Assembly: GCA_002309255.1 (NCBI GenBank)
Contig: DBXI01000042.1
Span: 1-14,063, forward strand
Reading direction: 5' to 3'
Source of the DNA: Bacteroidales bacterium UBA1216
GTDB taxonomy: Bacteria; Bacteroidota; Bacteroidia; Bacteroidales; Paludibacteraceae
DNA: 14,063 bases
Both the position numbers and the translations under genes were made by a program. Shown here one piece after another: positions 13,623 through 14,063 of this stretch (position 1 is its first letter; every line of letters begins with the position of its first letter). The notes under the pieces were generated by a model. It did no database searches. It was given only the letters and a program-made list of their open reading frames with translations, and was not told the origin of the DNA.

Positions 13623-14063
13623 TTATATATCCCGTATCAGCAGGTGATGGTTAGCCAGCGGATGCGTGAGCAGCTGCTGTGCGAGTGCGGGCGTGGCCTG
13701 CAGCCATACCTGCGTGCGGCAAAGGTTCTTTTCGTATTGGTTGGCCACCAACTCAACAGGCTCATCCACAAGCTGCGTCAGGTCATTCGACAACTTCATC
13801 AGCCGATACTTGCCTAAGGGCAGTTCGCCGTGGATGCCAACGCCTATTCCTGATTCGAAATGCGTGTCAAGCACATGTGAGTCGGTCATCTTCAGCGGGA
13901 TGGTGCAATGGGCGAACAGCATCCTGCCGTCGTCACCTATACGTGCCGGGTTGACCTGGAAACCAATCTGTCCGTACTTCTGTCTGGCGAGTATCATGGT
14001 CAGCAGCAGAGGTATATCGCCCTCGCACGAAGCGGGTATGCCTTCGTCATTCAGGTGGCTGAG
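13623..14063 (-). CDS. L-fucose isomerase-like sugar isomerase, C-terminal part (5' end outside window)
   Basis: 146 residues are visible and the frame is open to the window edge. The segments LNDEGIPASCEGDIPLLLT, FAHCTIPLKM, HFESGIGVGIHGELPLGKY and the terminal ANHHLLI follow the pattern of the C-terminal domain of the L-fucose/L-arabinose isomerase superfamily (metal- and substrate-binding Glu, Asp and His positions). The enzyme class interconverts aldose and ketose sugars in the cytosol. Many Bacteroidales have both a true FucI and shorter fucose isomerase-like proteins of unknown substrate. With only the C-terminus here the exact substrate cannot be set, and no fucose-pathway gene is in view. 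Confidence 0.75.
   Translation of the reverse strand, partial: LSHLNDEGIPASCEGDIPLLLTMILARQKYGQIGFQVNPARIGDDGRMLFAHCTIPLKMTDSHVLDTHFESGIGVGIHGELPLGKYRLMKLSNDLTQLVDEPVELVANQYEKNLCRTQVWLQATPALAQQLLTHPLANHHLLIRDI

Overview
The window reads as a chromosome segment from a Bacteroidales bacterium. The evidence is: TAnnTTTG-type promoter boxes typical of Bacteroidota, no clear Shine-Dalgarno sites, a short-form SerA with the Bacteroidota-style TPKKMGAQT motif, secreted proteins carrying type IX secretion (T9SS) sorting tails, a BspA-like leucine-rich repeat protein, and a SAM-II-like leader ahead of metK. Genus cannot be told from the sequence alone.

Left part (1-6173, + strand): the 3' part of serA, a secreted protein with a gliding-motility (CHU_C/type B) C-terminal domain, a secreted endonuclease I with a type A sorting tail, holA (DNA polymerase III delta), metK and lspA. 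Genes are tightly packed, with ATGA overlaps for serA/CHU_C and metK/lspA. The metK-lspA pair looks like a separate unit, controlled by a SAM-II-like riboswitch abutting the metK start codon and closed by a strong hairpin at 6137-6173. Two short gaps in this run are filled by 7-8 bp AT-rich tandem repeats, one of which reaches to 2 bp from holA's TTG start.

Middle part (6174-10620): an accessory region. It opens with about 1 kb of non-coding DNA made of stacked repeats: a 23-bp tandem array, two 11-bp-period arrays, a nested hairpin, and three successive dyads each built from 8-9 bp iterations. Two minus-strand genes follow: a BspA-like LRR surface protein (7182-8717) and a DUF1016/YhcG-type PDDEXK nuclease (9151-10287), separated by about 430 bp that contains a GC-richer, hairpin-rich stretch. 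Two related modular stem-loop elements, at 7037-7121 and 10399-10560, bracket these genes.

Right part (10584-14063, - strand): a complete secreted M16 zinc peptidase of 947 residues with its own promoter and terminator, and upstream of it the C-terminal part of an L-fucose isomerase-like protein that ends in its own terminator.

No RNA-guided, CRISPR, transposase, integrase or phage gene was found. No tRNA or rRNA was recognised. The most unusual material is the non-coding repeat architecture at 6343-6965 and the paired stem-loop arrays. The riboswitch call is the best supported regulatory finding.
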